A DNA stretch of 64,000 nucleotides from Combretum micranthum (lineage: Eukaryota > Streptophyta > Magnoliopsida > Myrtales > Combretaceae), in the NCBI GenBank assembly GCA_024138025.1, contig JAMXBD010001372.1:124001-188000 (forward strand). Direction: 5' to 3'. Position numbers and translations under genes: made by a program. The notes under the pieces are model-generated. The model was not told where the DNA came from and did no database searches. It saw only the letters and a program-made list of their open reading frames with translations. This document shows, piece by piece, positions 11,640 through 21,798 of the stretch. The number at the start of each line of letters is the position of its first letter. Within the stretch, counting starts at the first letter, position 1.

Positions 11640-14240
11640 TATTTTTGTTTTTTATTGTTATATTATCCTTAAGAAGTAGGATGGTTTAAAATACCAAATC
11701 AAACAGAACCAATAACTTATCGATTCTATTAAACCATATATCGTAGTTGATAGATATTTTAATTTGTATTACAAATCAGCTTGAAGAGGTCCCATCTATT
11801 CATGGTTGAATATAAGAGGTCAAACCGAATGGTTTAAATCTCAATCGAAATAATTGTTTTTTATTTTAATTTGGTTAGTCTTTTTTATACTTTATTTATA
11901 TATTTATGTATTTTTATGTTATAATATACATACATACTAAATTATTTATTTTTCCTACTTTTCTAATTTGCATTATGTGTTTGAATATTTCAAATGAGTA
12001 TATTGAAGTTAAACACTTGAACTTGAATGAAAACTTAGAAGTTAGATAAAATATGTGACTTTTTCATTAATTATTTTAAACTTTCTATCTTTTTTCCGAA
12101 CTTAAAACTTTATTATATATATACACACACACATATTGTAATTAGACTTCTTATAGTTTTCTAATAAACCATTTGCATTGTGTCTAGAATTGACATCTTA
12201 TTAGGTAACAAGAGCAATAGAGTAAGGTATTTAGTATTTTAATTTTTTTTTCTAGTTGTTTTCCACTAAACTTGATTATGTGATATGGATCCTCAAGTAG
12301 TGAATTTATAGGATAAGTTGAATACTAAATAGAACTCATTTGATGACAATAATTTTTCATATTTATTTATTTTTATATCTATAGTGCTACTATAATCCAA
12401 TCATTAATTTGTTTTATATGAAATCTTGCATCAAAACATATATATAATATATATAATGATAGATGTGCATTATAATATATAAAAAAGACATTTAGGTGTT
12501 TGTGAAATCAACTTGTGCACAGCCAAGACGAGTCAAATTGATCATATATGAAGCATTTTGGTTTTAAAATATAAACCATTAAATGCGATTTTGGATTGCT
12601 AGGAATTTAAACTAAAGGAAATTATATGATCTAGTCATTAATTTTGATGGGACCAATCCTGTTATTATCTAATAATTCATACCATATCTAACCGTGATTG
12701 AATTATTAAAATAGTTAAATTATAGGACCGTAAAAGCTCCCATCATCAAAGGTTTTCAATTCACTTAAATTTTTTCTTTCCTATCCAATTCACTAGCATG
12801 ATTGGAAAGAAAAAAGAAAAGAAATTAAAGGAAGAATAAAAATAATAACAATTAAAGAGGAAATAGAGGGAAAGGGTGGGGGTGGGTTGACAAAATTATT
12901 AATTTTCCGCATTTGGATTTGAAAGGAATTACATTGATATTGGGGTAAGTTAATAAAGAGTCATTGCATTTATCGGGTCTATTGTCTTGAAAAAGGCTCT
13001 CCTCGTGTTTGCAAATATTGGGGAAACAATGATAATGCTGCCATGTAGTGTAAATGTTAATTTAGGAAAAGATGAATAGGTAAGCTTACCAATGCGGTAT
13101 TCGAATATATTCTATATTTGTTATTATGCACGAAAATATATATTTTTATTAACACTCATCTGATAATTATTTAATACTTTAAATTTATATTTAATTATAA
13201 TTACATAATTAAGAATGTTAAAAAAATAATTGTTATATTTATTTTTATGTTAGATAATTAATGACCCGTTGCATTGACGCGTGATGTTGATGTTAATTTC
13301 TATTTGCAATTTTAGAGTGTGATGTGATGTATATAGTAATATATATATATATATATATTTTTAATTTTTAAGCTATCAAGGTTTTGTAGTAACTTCATAA
13401 ATTGTAAAATTACCAAATAGTGTCGTATATAAGAAATTAGGATTCTTAAGGAAAAAAAAATTCAATCATGACAAGTTCAAAGCATATCCTAATTATTTCG
13501 GCCAAAAAGAAAAAAAAAAGCATATCCTAATTATGATTTATAAATAGCACAGACATCGAACACTAAATTAGCATGCAAAATAATTAATTGTATTTACAAA
13601 AATAATAATTATAAAGATAAACGCTTAAATCGAACTAATATATACTAGTTATATCTTATGCAATGCGTTAAATGCTATTAACATCATTTTTAATATTCTT
13701 TCTTTACGAAAATTATAGTTTAAAAGATTAGGGTTTTTTTTCTTTTATTGAAAGAAAATTGACATTTAAAAACAAAAATTCTACATGAAAAATAAGTAAA
13801 AAGAGTTTTTTTTCTATAAATAGCTAGAATCAATAACAATAATTTCTACAATAATGTTTTAATTTTAGAAACAATAAATTTTATCTTTAAATCTAAATTT
13901 TCTTACGATATGCTTGTATTATTTCCCTCGCCCCCCTTTCTTTTAAAGAATGAGACGCTTTTGTTAAGAGATTCTCATTAAGAATTGCTTAGCATAAACT
14001 TTTAGGATAAAGATTCCATTTTTTTTAGTTTTTTATTAATAGAGAGAGTTTTTTTAAATTCTTTTTGGATCCTTTAACAAGAACTTCAAAAATAAAAATT
14101 TTCACATTTTTTTATAATTTTTTATACTTATTTTATTTTATTAAATATATCATATGAAAGACATTCATAAAAGATTTATGCAAAGAAATATGGTGATAAT
14201 AAGGTAAGATTTTTGCAAGTAGTGTGACAGTGCAGGGCAT
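11640..14240. other. AT-rich intergenic stretch upstream of the PLAT gene
   Basis: No gene seen. Holds an inverted-repeat arm (12641-12743), an (AT)n run at about 13338-13359, a purine-rich block near 12800-12880 and a short duplicated AAGCATATCCTAATTAT word near 13480 and 13519. Confidence 0.5.
12641..12743. repeat. Right arm of the large inverted repeat pair
   Basis: Reverse-complement partner of 9748-9904. In that orientation it reads GGGAGCTTTTACGGTCCTAT, TTAACTATTTTAATAATTCA and CACGGTTAGATATGGTATGA, matching the left arm closely. It is shorter because the left arm holds an extra ~35 bases after GGTCCTAT. Confidence 0.65.
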
Positions 14241-14241
14241 C

Positions 14242-14264
14242 GGTCGGATCAATCTGATCCGACC
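14242..14264. promoter_or_regulatory. Perfect 9-bp inverted repeat with CCGAC cores upstream of the PLAT gene
   Basis: GGTCGGATC, five bases, GATCCGACC: a perfect dyad. Each arm contains the CCGAC core (one per strand) that is the heart of the CRT/DRE cold and drought element, although the base before CCGAC is T rather than the consensus A/G. ACGT follows at once in CCACGTAG. It lies about 70 bases upstream of the TATA-like box and about 150 bases upstream of the ATG. A binding site for a dimeric or paired factor is inference. Confidence 0.5.
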
Positions 14265-14331
14265 ACGTAGATTTCACAAATCTATGAGGAAAACAGCAGA
14301 TAACGACAACTATTATGCGAGACATTTATGC

Positions 14332-14339
14332 TATTTAAG
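14332..14339 (+). promoter_or_regulatory. TATA-like box of the PLAT gene
   Basis: TATTTAAG, 71 bases upstream of the chosen ATG, would place transcription start near 14362 and give a short leader of about 45-50 bases. No better TATA motif lies nearby. Confidence 0.5.
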
Positions 14340-14409
14340 GTCTCATAGCTATAGCTATGGATTCAAAGCGAAGCCCAACCTTTTGTCTAAACCCTAGCAA
14401 AGATAAAAC

Positions 14410-15361
14410 ATGTCATCCATCAACCTCAAATTCCATCTTTTCTTTTCTTTTCTTCTCCTCTTTGTCCTTCCGTTCATAAACCTTTCTCAAGCAGTACGAA
14501 TTTCAAAACTTTGTTGAACTTTTTTTGCCCCATTTTTTCTCTTTATTATGATATATATATATATATATGCCTGTGTGTTATTCTAAAATTCATGGATGGT
14601 ATCTTTTACTTTATTATCTAAATTGAAATGTGACCCTTAGAATCATCAGTATTGTATAATTGGATAGTTGATTAGATGGGTTTCTCGATGAGATTATATA
14701 AATTTTTTTAATTTTTTTTTACTTTTTTCTTGTTTTTATTGGTAGGATATGAATAATTAAATTCAATCTACATATTATTTGTATTATTCTAGGATCCATC
14801 AATGACAAGGAGTTGTCAAAATTTCTATTATATCAACTTTTATTATTATTTTTAATGATTTCTCCGACTGATTGATTTTATAAATTGCAGGATGAGGACT
14901 GCGTCTTTACCCTGTTCATTAGAACCGGTTCGATATTTAAGGGAGGGACGGACTCGATCATAAGTGTACAACTCTACGACATGTACGGAGAATACGTTGA
15001 AATTCCAAATCTGGAAGCTTGGGGAGGGTTAATGGACCCACGACACAACTACTTCGAGAGGGGCAATTTAGACATTTTCAGTGGGAGGGCACCGTGTTTG
15101 GGTGCACCAGTTTGTGCCATGAACCTGAGTTCAGATGGGTCAGGTCCGCACCATGGTTGGTACTGCAACTACGTTGAAGTGACCACAACTGGGGTTCATG
15201 GAACCTGCTCACAGCAGCAGTTTGAGGTGGAGCAGTGGTTGGCTCTTGATACGTCACCGTATGAGCTTAGTGCTATTAGGAATAACTGTCCCGGCTGGTA
15301 TAAGGATAAGAAGACTGATGAGGATAAGAAAATCCGGAATAAATTAGCCTCTGCAATGTAA
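14410..15361 (+). CDS. Secreted PLAT/LH2-domain protein (PLAT-plant-stress / ATS3 type), two exons
   Basis: Exon 1 is 14410-14493, exon 2 is 14891-15361; the intron (14494-14890) has GT and AG ends in phase 0, and the product is 184 residues. Residues 1-28 form a signal peptide: a hydrophobic run LFFSFLLLFVLPFINL ending in SQA. The mature protein opens DEDC and is essentially one PLAT/LH2 beta-sandwich, residues about 29-160. Hallmarks are RTGSIFKGGTDSIISVQLYD, the LEAWGGLMDP and NYFERGNLDIFSGR motifs, and GPHHGWYCNYVEVTTTG. The conserved cysteines of the plant family are present, and the tail is lysine-rich (residues about 165-184). Arabidopsis relatives PLAT1-3 enter the secretory pathway and raise tolerance to cold, drought and salt under ABA control; their biochemical activity is unclear. 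This is the expected family length with no break. The start is chosen because only it supplies the signal peptide. Upstream CCGAC and ACGT motifs fit stress control. Confidence 0.93.
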
Positions 15362-16388
15362 GGATTTTTGGTTGGTTTTTGAGGGAGGAAATTTGTAATA
15401 ATCGACAGCTATTTTACAGCTAAACATATGTGTGGTGGTCTATTAAATTTCTATATTTGAGTGTTACTATATTTTGATAAGTTTTTACCCTTTTTTTTTC
15501 TTTTTTTCTATATTGCCAAACATTTGATGTCTGATAATAATTATCAGTATATTAATAATAGTGTTTATTTTTAATTTTTAATTTTTTAACTGATTATAAA
15601 GAGGAACAGAATCAAAACCGGGTAATATGTTAGTAATAGTTATACTAATTACATTATAATAAAATGAGTAATTATAGTATGACTCTTTGCAATTTAATAT
15701 AATAATGTGTTTCTATCTATTTTGTGCATAACATTATATTTCCTATTTAGTATTCATAGCTTCTGAAAAAATAGATTTTAATTACTTTCCGTTGCTGCAA
15801 TTAAAGCATAATCTTTCTGGCGATTTAAGGAGTTTAGCTTCTTTTTTGAATTAATTATGGAGGTCAGATATACCTTTTTATGACTTCATGGAATTAATCA
15901 GACACGTTACTTAATTTAAGGGGCTTTGAGCTGCATTTAATTTAACAATTTAGGAGAAAGGAGAAAGAGGAAAGGGGGAGGGGGGGGGGGGGGTGGGGTG
16001 TGTGTATGTTGTTTGGGAGGGAGGAAGGAAATATGAACTTGAGATTAAAATTTTTTTATTTATTAATATTCTAGTTTTCTTATATTTATGTATTTTATTA
16101 TTGAATGATATATATTATTACAAACATTGTGAGAGGTTGCAATTACATTACTGATGGCATCTAGAAGCAATGAGCGGGGGCAAAAGTGTGGATTAGCTCG
16201 TGATGCTTCTTAACCATCACAGGAATTATCTACAGGAAATCGGCCAAAAATCTTTTCTTTCCAAAATGTGGAAATCTATTTGCACATTTTTTTTTTTTTA
16301 AACAACACAACCTTAATTACTTTTTTTTTTTCTAATTTCACCCAAATCATCTTAAAACACTTCTTCTTGCTAACTACATAATTTATAT
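15362..16388. other. 3' flank of the PLAT gene and spacer
   Basis: Presumed 3' untranslated region at the start, without a canonical AATAAA close to the stop; TAATAATC near 15395 is the nearest variant. The rest is AT-rich apart from the guanine run at about 15974-15998. No gene seen. Confidence 0.5.
15974..15998 (+). repeat. Guanine tract with G-quadruplex potential
   Basis: GGGGG, A, fourteen G, T, GGGG in succession, followed by GTGTGTGT. Four or more G-runs within 25 bases can fold into a G-quadruplex. It lies about 610 bases past the PLAT stop in otherwise AT-rich DNA. Confidence 0.7.
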
Positions 16389-16393
16389 GATAT

Positions 16394-16817
16394 TGTCAGA
16401 AATTCTTAGATTTAAAAAAAAAAAATAAATATTCGTGTAAAACTAATTTGCAAATCTGGATTTTCTAAACATGATAAAAACAATTAAAATTATAATGGTT
16501 TTGATACATACCGTTGTCTATGATTTTGAATTCCAATCAAGAGAAGAAAATCTGTTTCGATTTTGTCTTGGTGATTTTATCTCACTCTACCTTTCTCTTT
16601 TCTGTTTTTCTTTTGATGGTGAAGAATGAAAAATTATTTTGTAATGAAAAGTCACGATACTTTTTTTTAACTATCATATATAAATAAGGAGAGTGGAGGG
16701 ATTTGAAACCCTATGACTCAAAATTACCATTATGCCCAAATGACCATCATATTGAACCTTTCATATTAGAGTCATACCACAAGTCACATGGGCCATTAAT
16801 GTTAACATAATTTAACA
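16394..16817 (-). repeat. 3' LTR of the copia element (424 bp)
   Basis: Starts TGTCAGAAATTCTTAGAT and ends ATAATTTAACA on the + strand. It aligns over its whole length with 24782-25200 at roughly nine in ten positions, with small indels in the homopolymers. The divergence between the pair says the insertion is not recent. Confidence 0.94.
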
Positions 16818-16830
16818 ATCTCCCACTTGG
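16818..16830 (-). other. Polypurine tract of the copia element
   Basis: On the - strand the sequence just before the 3' LTR reads CAAGTGGGAGAT, the usual copia polypurine primer for plus-strand synthesis. Confidence 0.8.
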
Positions 16831-17189
16831 CCCATGTTACGACATGATGAATCAATAACCAATAAGAGTGCACCATATTTAGAGTTCATCAAATCAGAAT
16901 TCTCAATTGAATTAAAATGGTTGGATCATGGCAGTCACACATCTTTTAATGACATGATTTCTTTCGTGTATCACATGATCATTATAATTCATAATAACTT
17001 AACCGAGGAACATTAAAACTTTACATTGTCATTTCCAAATATGCTACTAGTTACCTCATAAACAATAACTGTATACAACCTGATGTAGATAACAAAAGAG
17101 CAAGCAAAACCATAACTTTAACTAAATTCATAAATGTCATAATAATACGAGCAGTACAACCATATGTATATATATTTATACATTAACCA

Positions 17190-20100
17190 TCAAATCTGTG
17201 AGGACCTGTCTAAAATGCCCATCCGTTCAACATGTCTAGTAAACGTTTTCGGTGGCAAACCTTTAGTTAACGGGTCCGCTATCATCAGTTCAGTACTAAT
17301 ATGCTCAATTGACACTCTTTGGTTTTGCACTTCTTCCTTAACAGATAAGTATTTCAAATCCATGTGTTTCGCACCCTTAGAAGACCTATCATTCTTAGAG
17401 AAGAAAACAGCTGCAGAATTATCATAATAAATTCTTAACGACTTAGCTATACTGTCGACTAAATCAAGCCTTAAAATAAAATTCCACAACCACAATACAT
17501 GAATAGTAGCCTCAAAGTATGCCACAAATTCAGCCTCCATAGTGGAAGTAGCAATGACAGACTGCTTCCCACTTTTCCATGAAACTGCTCCTCCAGCCAA
17601 AGAAACATGTAACCAAATGTAGATTTCCTAGAGTCTACACATCCAGTATAATCTGAATCCGAATAGCCCACTACTTCAAGATGATTTGACCTTTTATAAG
17701 TAAGCATATAATCCTTGGTGCCTTGTAAGTACCTAAGTACTTTTTTTTACAGCTTTCCAATGATCTATTCCAGGATTACTTTGATATCGACCTAACATCC
17801 CTACAACGAAACTAATATCTGGCCGAGTGCATGTCTAAGCATACATCAAGCTCCCAACCAGTGATGCATAAGGAATGGATTCCATTGATTTTCGTTCCAA
17901 ATCATTCTTTGGACATTGCAATTTACTGAACTTGTCCCCTTTCTGAATTGGAACTATTCCTGCAGAGCAATTTTTCATTCTAAATCTCTCTAATACTTTA
18001 TTGATATAGCTTTTCAGAGACAATCCTAGCAATCCTTGTGATCTATAACGAAATATCTCTATTTCTATCACATAGGATGCCTCGCCCATATCTTTCATTT
18101 CAAAAGTTTCAGAGAGAAATTTATTTACATCATGTAACAAACCCATGTCATTAGTAGCCAAAAGGATATCATCGACATATAAGACCAATATAATATACTT
18201 GCTCCCACTGACCTTCATATAGATACACCGATCAACGGTATTCTCTACAAAACCGTATGATGTAATGGTACTATTGAACTTAATATACCATTGTCGAAAA
18301 GCTTATTTTAATCCATATATCGACTTCTTTAACTTACACACCAAATTTTCTTGTCTTGTGGTTATGAAACCTTCAGGTTGGTACATATAAACTTCCTCTT
18401 CTAAGTCACCATTCAAAAAGGCGGTTTTTACATCCATTTGGTGAAGCTCTAAATCATAATTAACCACCAAAGCCATAATAATTCTTAAGGAGTCCTTTTT
18501 AGAAACTGGAGAGAAGGTCTCTTTATAGTCAATGCCATCTTTTTTAGTGTAACCTTTAGCAACAAGTCTGACCTTGTATCTTTCGATGTTGCCATTTGAG
18601 TCTCACTTAGTCTTAAAGACCCATTTACAGCCAACTCGTTTTGATCCTTCAGGCAACTCTACTAGCTTCCAAACTTTATTTGCATCCATTGATTTCATCT
18701 CTTCCTTCATGGCATTGAACCACTGTTCAGAATCACTACATTCCATGGCTTGTCTAAATGAGACTGGATCTTTATCAATGCTTAAGTCAGATTTGTGTTC
18801 AAGTGAGTAAACCACATAGTCATTCGATATAGCTGATCTTTTTTGTCTCATAGACCTCCGTAATGCCATTTCTTGTGGTGTCTCTTGCTCATTTGTGACT
18901 TGCACATTGTTGCTTGGTTCATCTTTAATATGTTCACTTTGTGTGTTTTGAACATCAACTTGTCGTTTCAACTTGTTGCTTGACTATGATGCAACAAAAG
19001 GAACAACAACCTGGGTAGAAACACTGGGTGTAGGGATCTCTTCTTGAAATTCTCTAATATCCATCTTTCGTGATTCCCCACTCCCATTAAATTTACCATT
19101 TTCAATGAACAGAGCAATACCAGACTCAACTATTCTTGTACTATGGTTAGGATAATAAAATCTGTACCCTTTTGATTTTTCAGGATAGCCAATGAAATAA
19201 CCACTAATGGTTCTTGCATCAAGCTTTCTTTCATGTGGATTATATATCCTTATTTCCGCTGGATAGCCCCAAACATAAAGGTGCCTTAAACTGGGTTTCC
19301 TACCTGTCCATAATTCATAAGGAGTCTTAGAGACTGCTTTACTAGGAACCCTGTTTAGCAGATATGCAGCAGTTTTTAATGCATGCATCCATAAGGATAA
19401 AGGTACAGTGCTGTAACTTAACATACTCCTAACCATATCCATAACTGTACGATTCCGCCTTTCAGCCACACCATTTTGTTGTGGTGTACCAGGCATTGTA
19501 TACTGTGCACATATTCCTCGACTTTCAAGGAATTTTGCAAATGGACCAGGACATTGTCCACTTTCATTGAATTTACCATAATATTCACCACCTCTGTCTG
19601 ATCTCACTACTTTCACCTTTCTATCTAATTGCCCTTCAACTTCATTAACAAACACCTCTAGGATGTCAACTGATTGTGACATTTCATGCAGTAGATATAA
19701 GTAATAATATCGTGAGTAGTCATCAATAAATGTGATGAAATACTTTTCACCACCCCATGTTGGAATGTCAAAAGGACCACAAATATCAGTGTGTATCAAT
19801 TCAAGGAGTTCATTACTTCTTGTGGCTGGATTCTTTGATATATGTCTAGTTTGCTTACCTTTTATGCAATCAACACATATATCCCAGTCAGTAACATCCA
19901 ATTGAGGTAAGATTTCACCTTTCACCAACCTCATTACCCTTTCTTTGGATATATGACCTAACCTTTGATGCCATAAGAAAGTAGAACAATCATTGTGTGC
20001 ATTACGTTTGTTACCTATACTATGCTCAACAAGAAACAGAGATTCAGCATACATAACATCAAGATTAAAACGATATAAATTATCAACTAAAGTACCAGAT

Positions 20101-20321
20101 CCATAATAGTACGAATGTCTATACAATGAAAATACACCGTTTCCAATCTTAAAGTTAAAACCTACTTCATCCAACTTTGCAACAGAAACTAAATTTCTAG
20201 CACATTCAGGAACATAGAGACACTTTTCTAGATCCAGGCGACACCCAGTATCCAAAATCAATCTGTACGTCCCAATTCCTTCTATTGTGCCTTCATTCTA
20301 TTTCCCATATAAATAAACTGT
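17190..20321 (-). pseudogene. Copia pol: integrase, reverse transcriptase and RNase H, disrupted
   Basis: Reading from 20321 down. A protease remnant keeps only the C-terminal part (GIGTYRL, then [14 protein letters not shown]); the D(S/T)GA active-site block expected between NPSHKRN and this point is missing. The long frame 20261-18984 holds the integrase: [12 protein letters not shown], the CVDCIKGKQ zinc-binding part, the FIDDYSRY motif, then [12 protein letters not shown] and [14 protein letters not shown] with the catalytic glutamate. The reverse transcriptase follows (18971-17835) with GCKWVFKTK, KTAFLNGDL in an intervening frame, and the intact LYVDDILLA catalytic motif. RNase H (17707-17190) contains GYSDSDYTGC and ATSTMEAEF and ends in the ADPLTKGLPP tail motif. 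Stops near 18985, 18310 and 17835 and frame shifts around 17600-17700 break it. Confidence 0.93.
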
Positions 20322-21170
20322 TCAATTCCTCTTATGGGATGGATTCAAAGGAATCCCTTTCTTTTCGAACCAAGCCTTTCTTTTTAGACAATCTTTCTTG
20401 AAATGACCCGTTTTCTTGCAGAAAAAACACTTCTGATCCTTATGGATTTGACCTCCACTAACTTTCATAGAGGCTTTGTCCTTCTTCTTACCCTTCTTGC
20501 CTGGTTTAGACTTACTGCTACCAGTATCATTATGAACAGTGAGATGAACAGAATGATCCTTCATCTTCTTTAATCTCCTTTTCTTTCCCTGAACTAACAT
20601 GGCCTGTATTTCCTGAAGGTTCCATTTTTCCTTAATGGTGTTGTAATTCACCTGAAACTGACTAAACTCAGGAGGAAGCGAATTGATGATGAATTGAACC
20701 AAAAAAGATTCACTCACATCCATACCCATTAAACTTCAGTTTGCTACTAGATTAGCCATGCATGTCACATGATCATGAATGGGCTGTGACCAATCAAATT
20801 TCTTGGTCGTTAGCTCACTCATTAGGCTCCCTACAATAGATTTGTCAGCTATATCTGATTGAGAGTATTCCTTAATTCACATTATAAATTCCCTTGCATT
20901 TTCCATCTTAGGCATCGATGGCTTGACATTTTCAGCTATCGTCATTCGCATCAAGTTTAAACTCATCTTATTAGATCGTTCCCAAGTCTCATAAAGAGAC
21001 TTGTCTGACTCAGTACTAGTCTCAGTAATGGCTGCAAACTTTTCATCAGAAATAATTGCTAGATCCAAATCCAAAATGCCCATTTGAAATTAGATCTATT
21101 TTGACCATTTTGCATAGTTTAGCCCATTGAACTTAATCATTCCATTGCCCAAAGCGAACAAATTACTAGA
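20322..21170 (-). pseudogene. Copia gag with CCHC zinc knuckle, disrupted
   Basis: The N-terminal part near 21170-21100 reads MIKFNGLNYAKWSK, the typical start of copia gag, then stops. It resumes in 21083-20877 (ETWERSNKMSLNLMRMTI) and again at 20729-20322, which holds LPPEFSQFQVNYNT followed by a lysine-rich region and the zinc knuckle CFFCKKTGHFKKDC (CX2CX4HX4C) that binds nucleic acid. At least three stops separate the pieces, so no full capsid protein can be made. Confidence 0.92.
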
Positions 21171-21798
21171 AGATGTAAATGTAATCTAAATATACAAATT
21201 AATGCTTTGAGTAAACTTAAATGGATTCAAACAAATGATAAACTTTAACTATGTATTTAAGGTCACCTTTGGGTGATACTTTAATGCATAACTTTAATCA
21301 ATAATGATGCCTAGATAAATATACTTTGATAGATCAATCAATCATACTTAAGTCAATATGTATGTTATCTTTGGATATACAGCCATATTCACCCAGTATA
21401 TCAATGAATCTCTTTTAGTATCATTAATTATAAGCAATGATCCATCTTTGGATGATCTCTTAGCCTTATGATTAATGATTACAATTGTTCATTTCAAACT
21501 TTTATATCATTTCATTAGCATCTAAAGAAGATGAACAATTGAAATTCACAATTAAATATTTAAATCCTTCCAAGCTAGGCCACTTTGGTGACTAAAAGCT
21601 TTTGACATTTCATTTACACTAACATAATCTCAACAAACATCAAACTTTTCAATCATTAAGATCATTCAAATTAACAAATATCAATAAACTATCGTTAATG
21701 CGGAAAATATCATAAATATAGCACATATATATATGAAATAGCCATGAATTCCTTAAATTGCATATCAATGTGATAATAGAATGAAAAATATATATATA
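21171..21798 (-). other. Leader of the copia element, part next to gag
   Basis: Untranslated AT-rich leader between the gag start and the nested solo LTR. It continues at 24408-24764 beyond that insertion. No coding frame. Confidence 0.7.
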
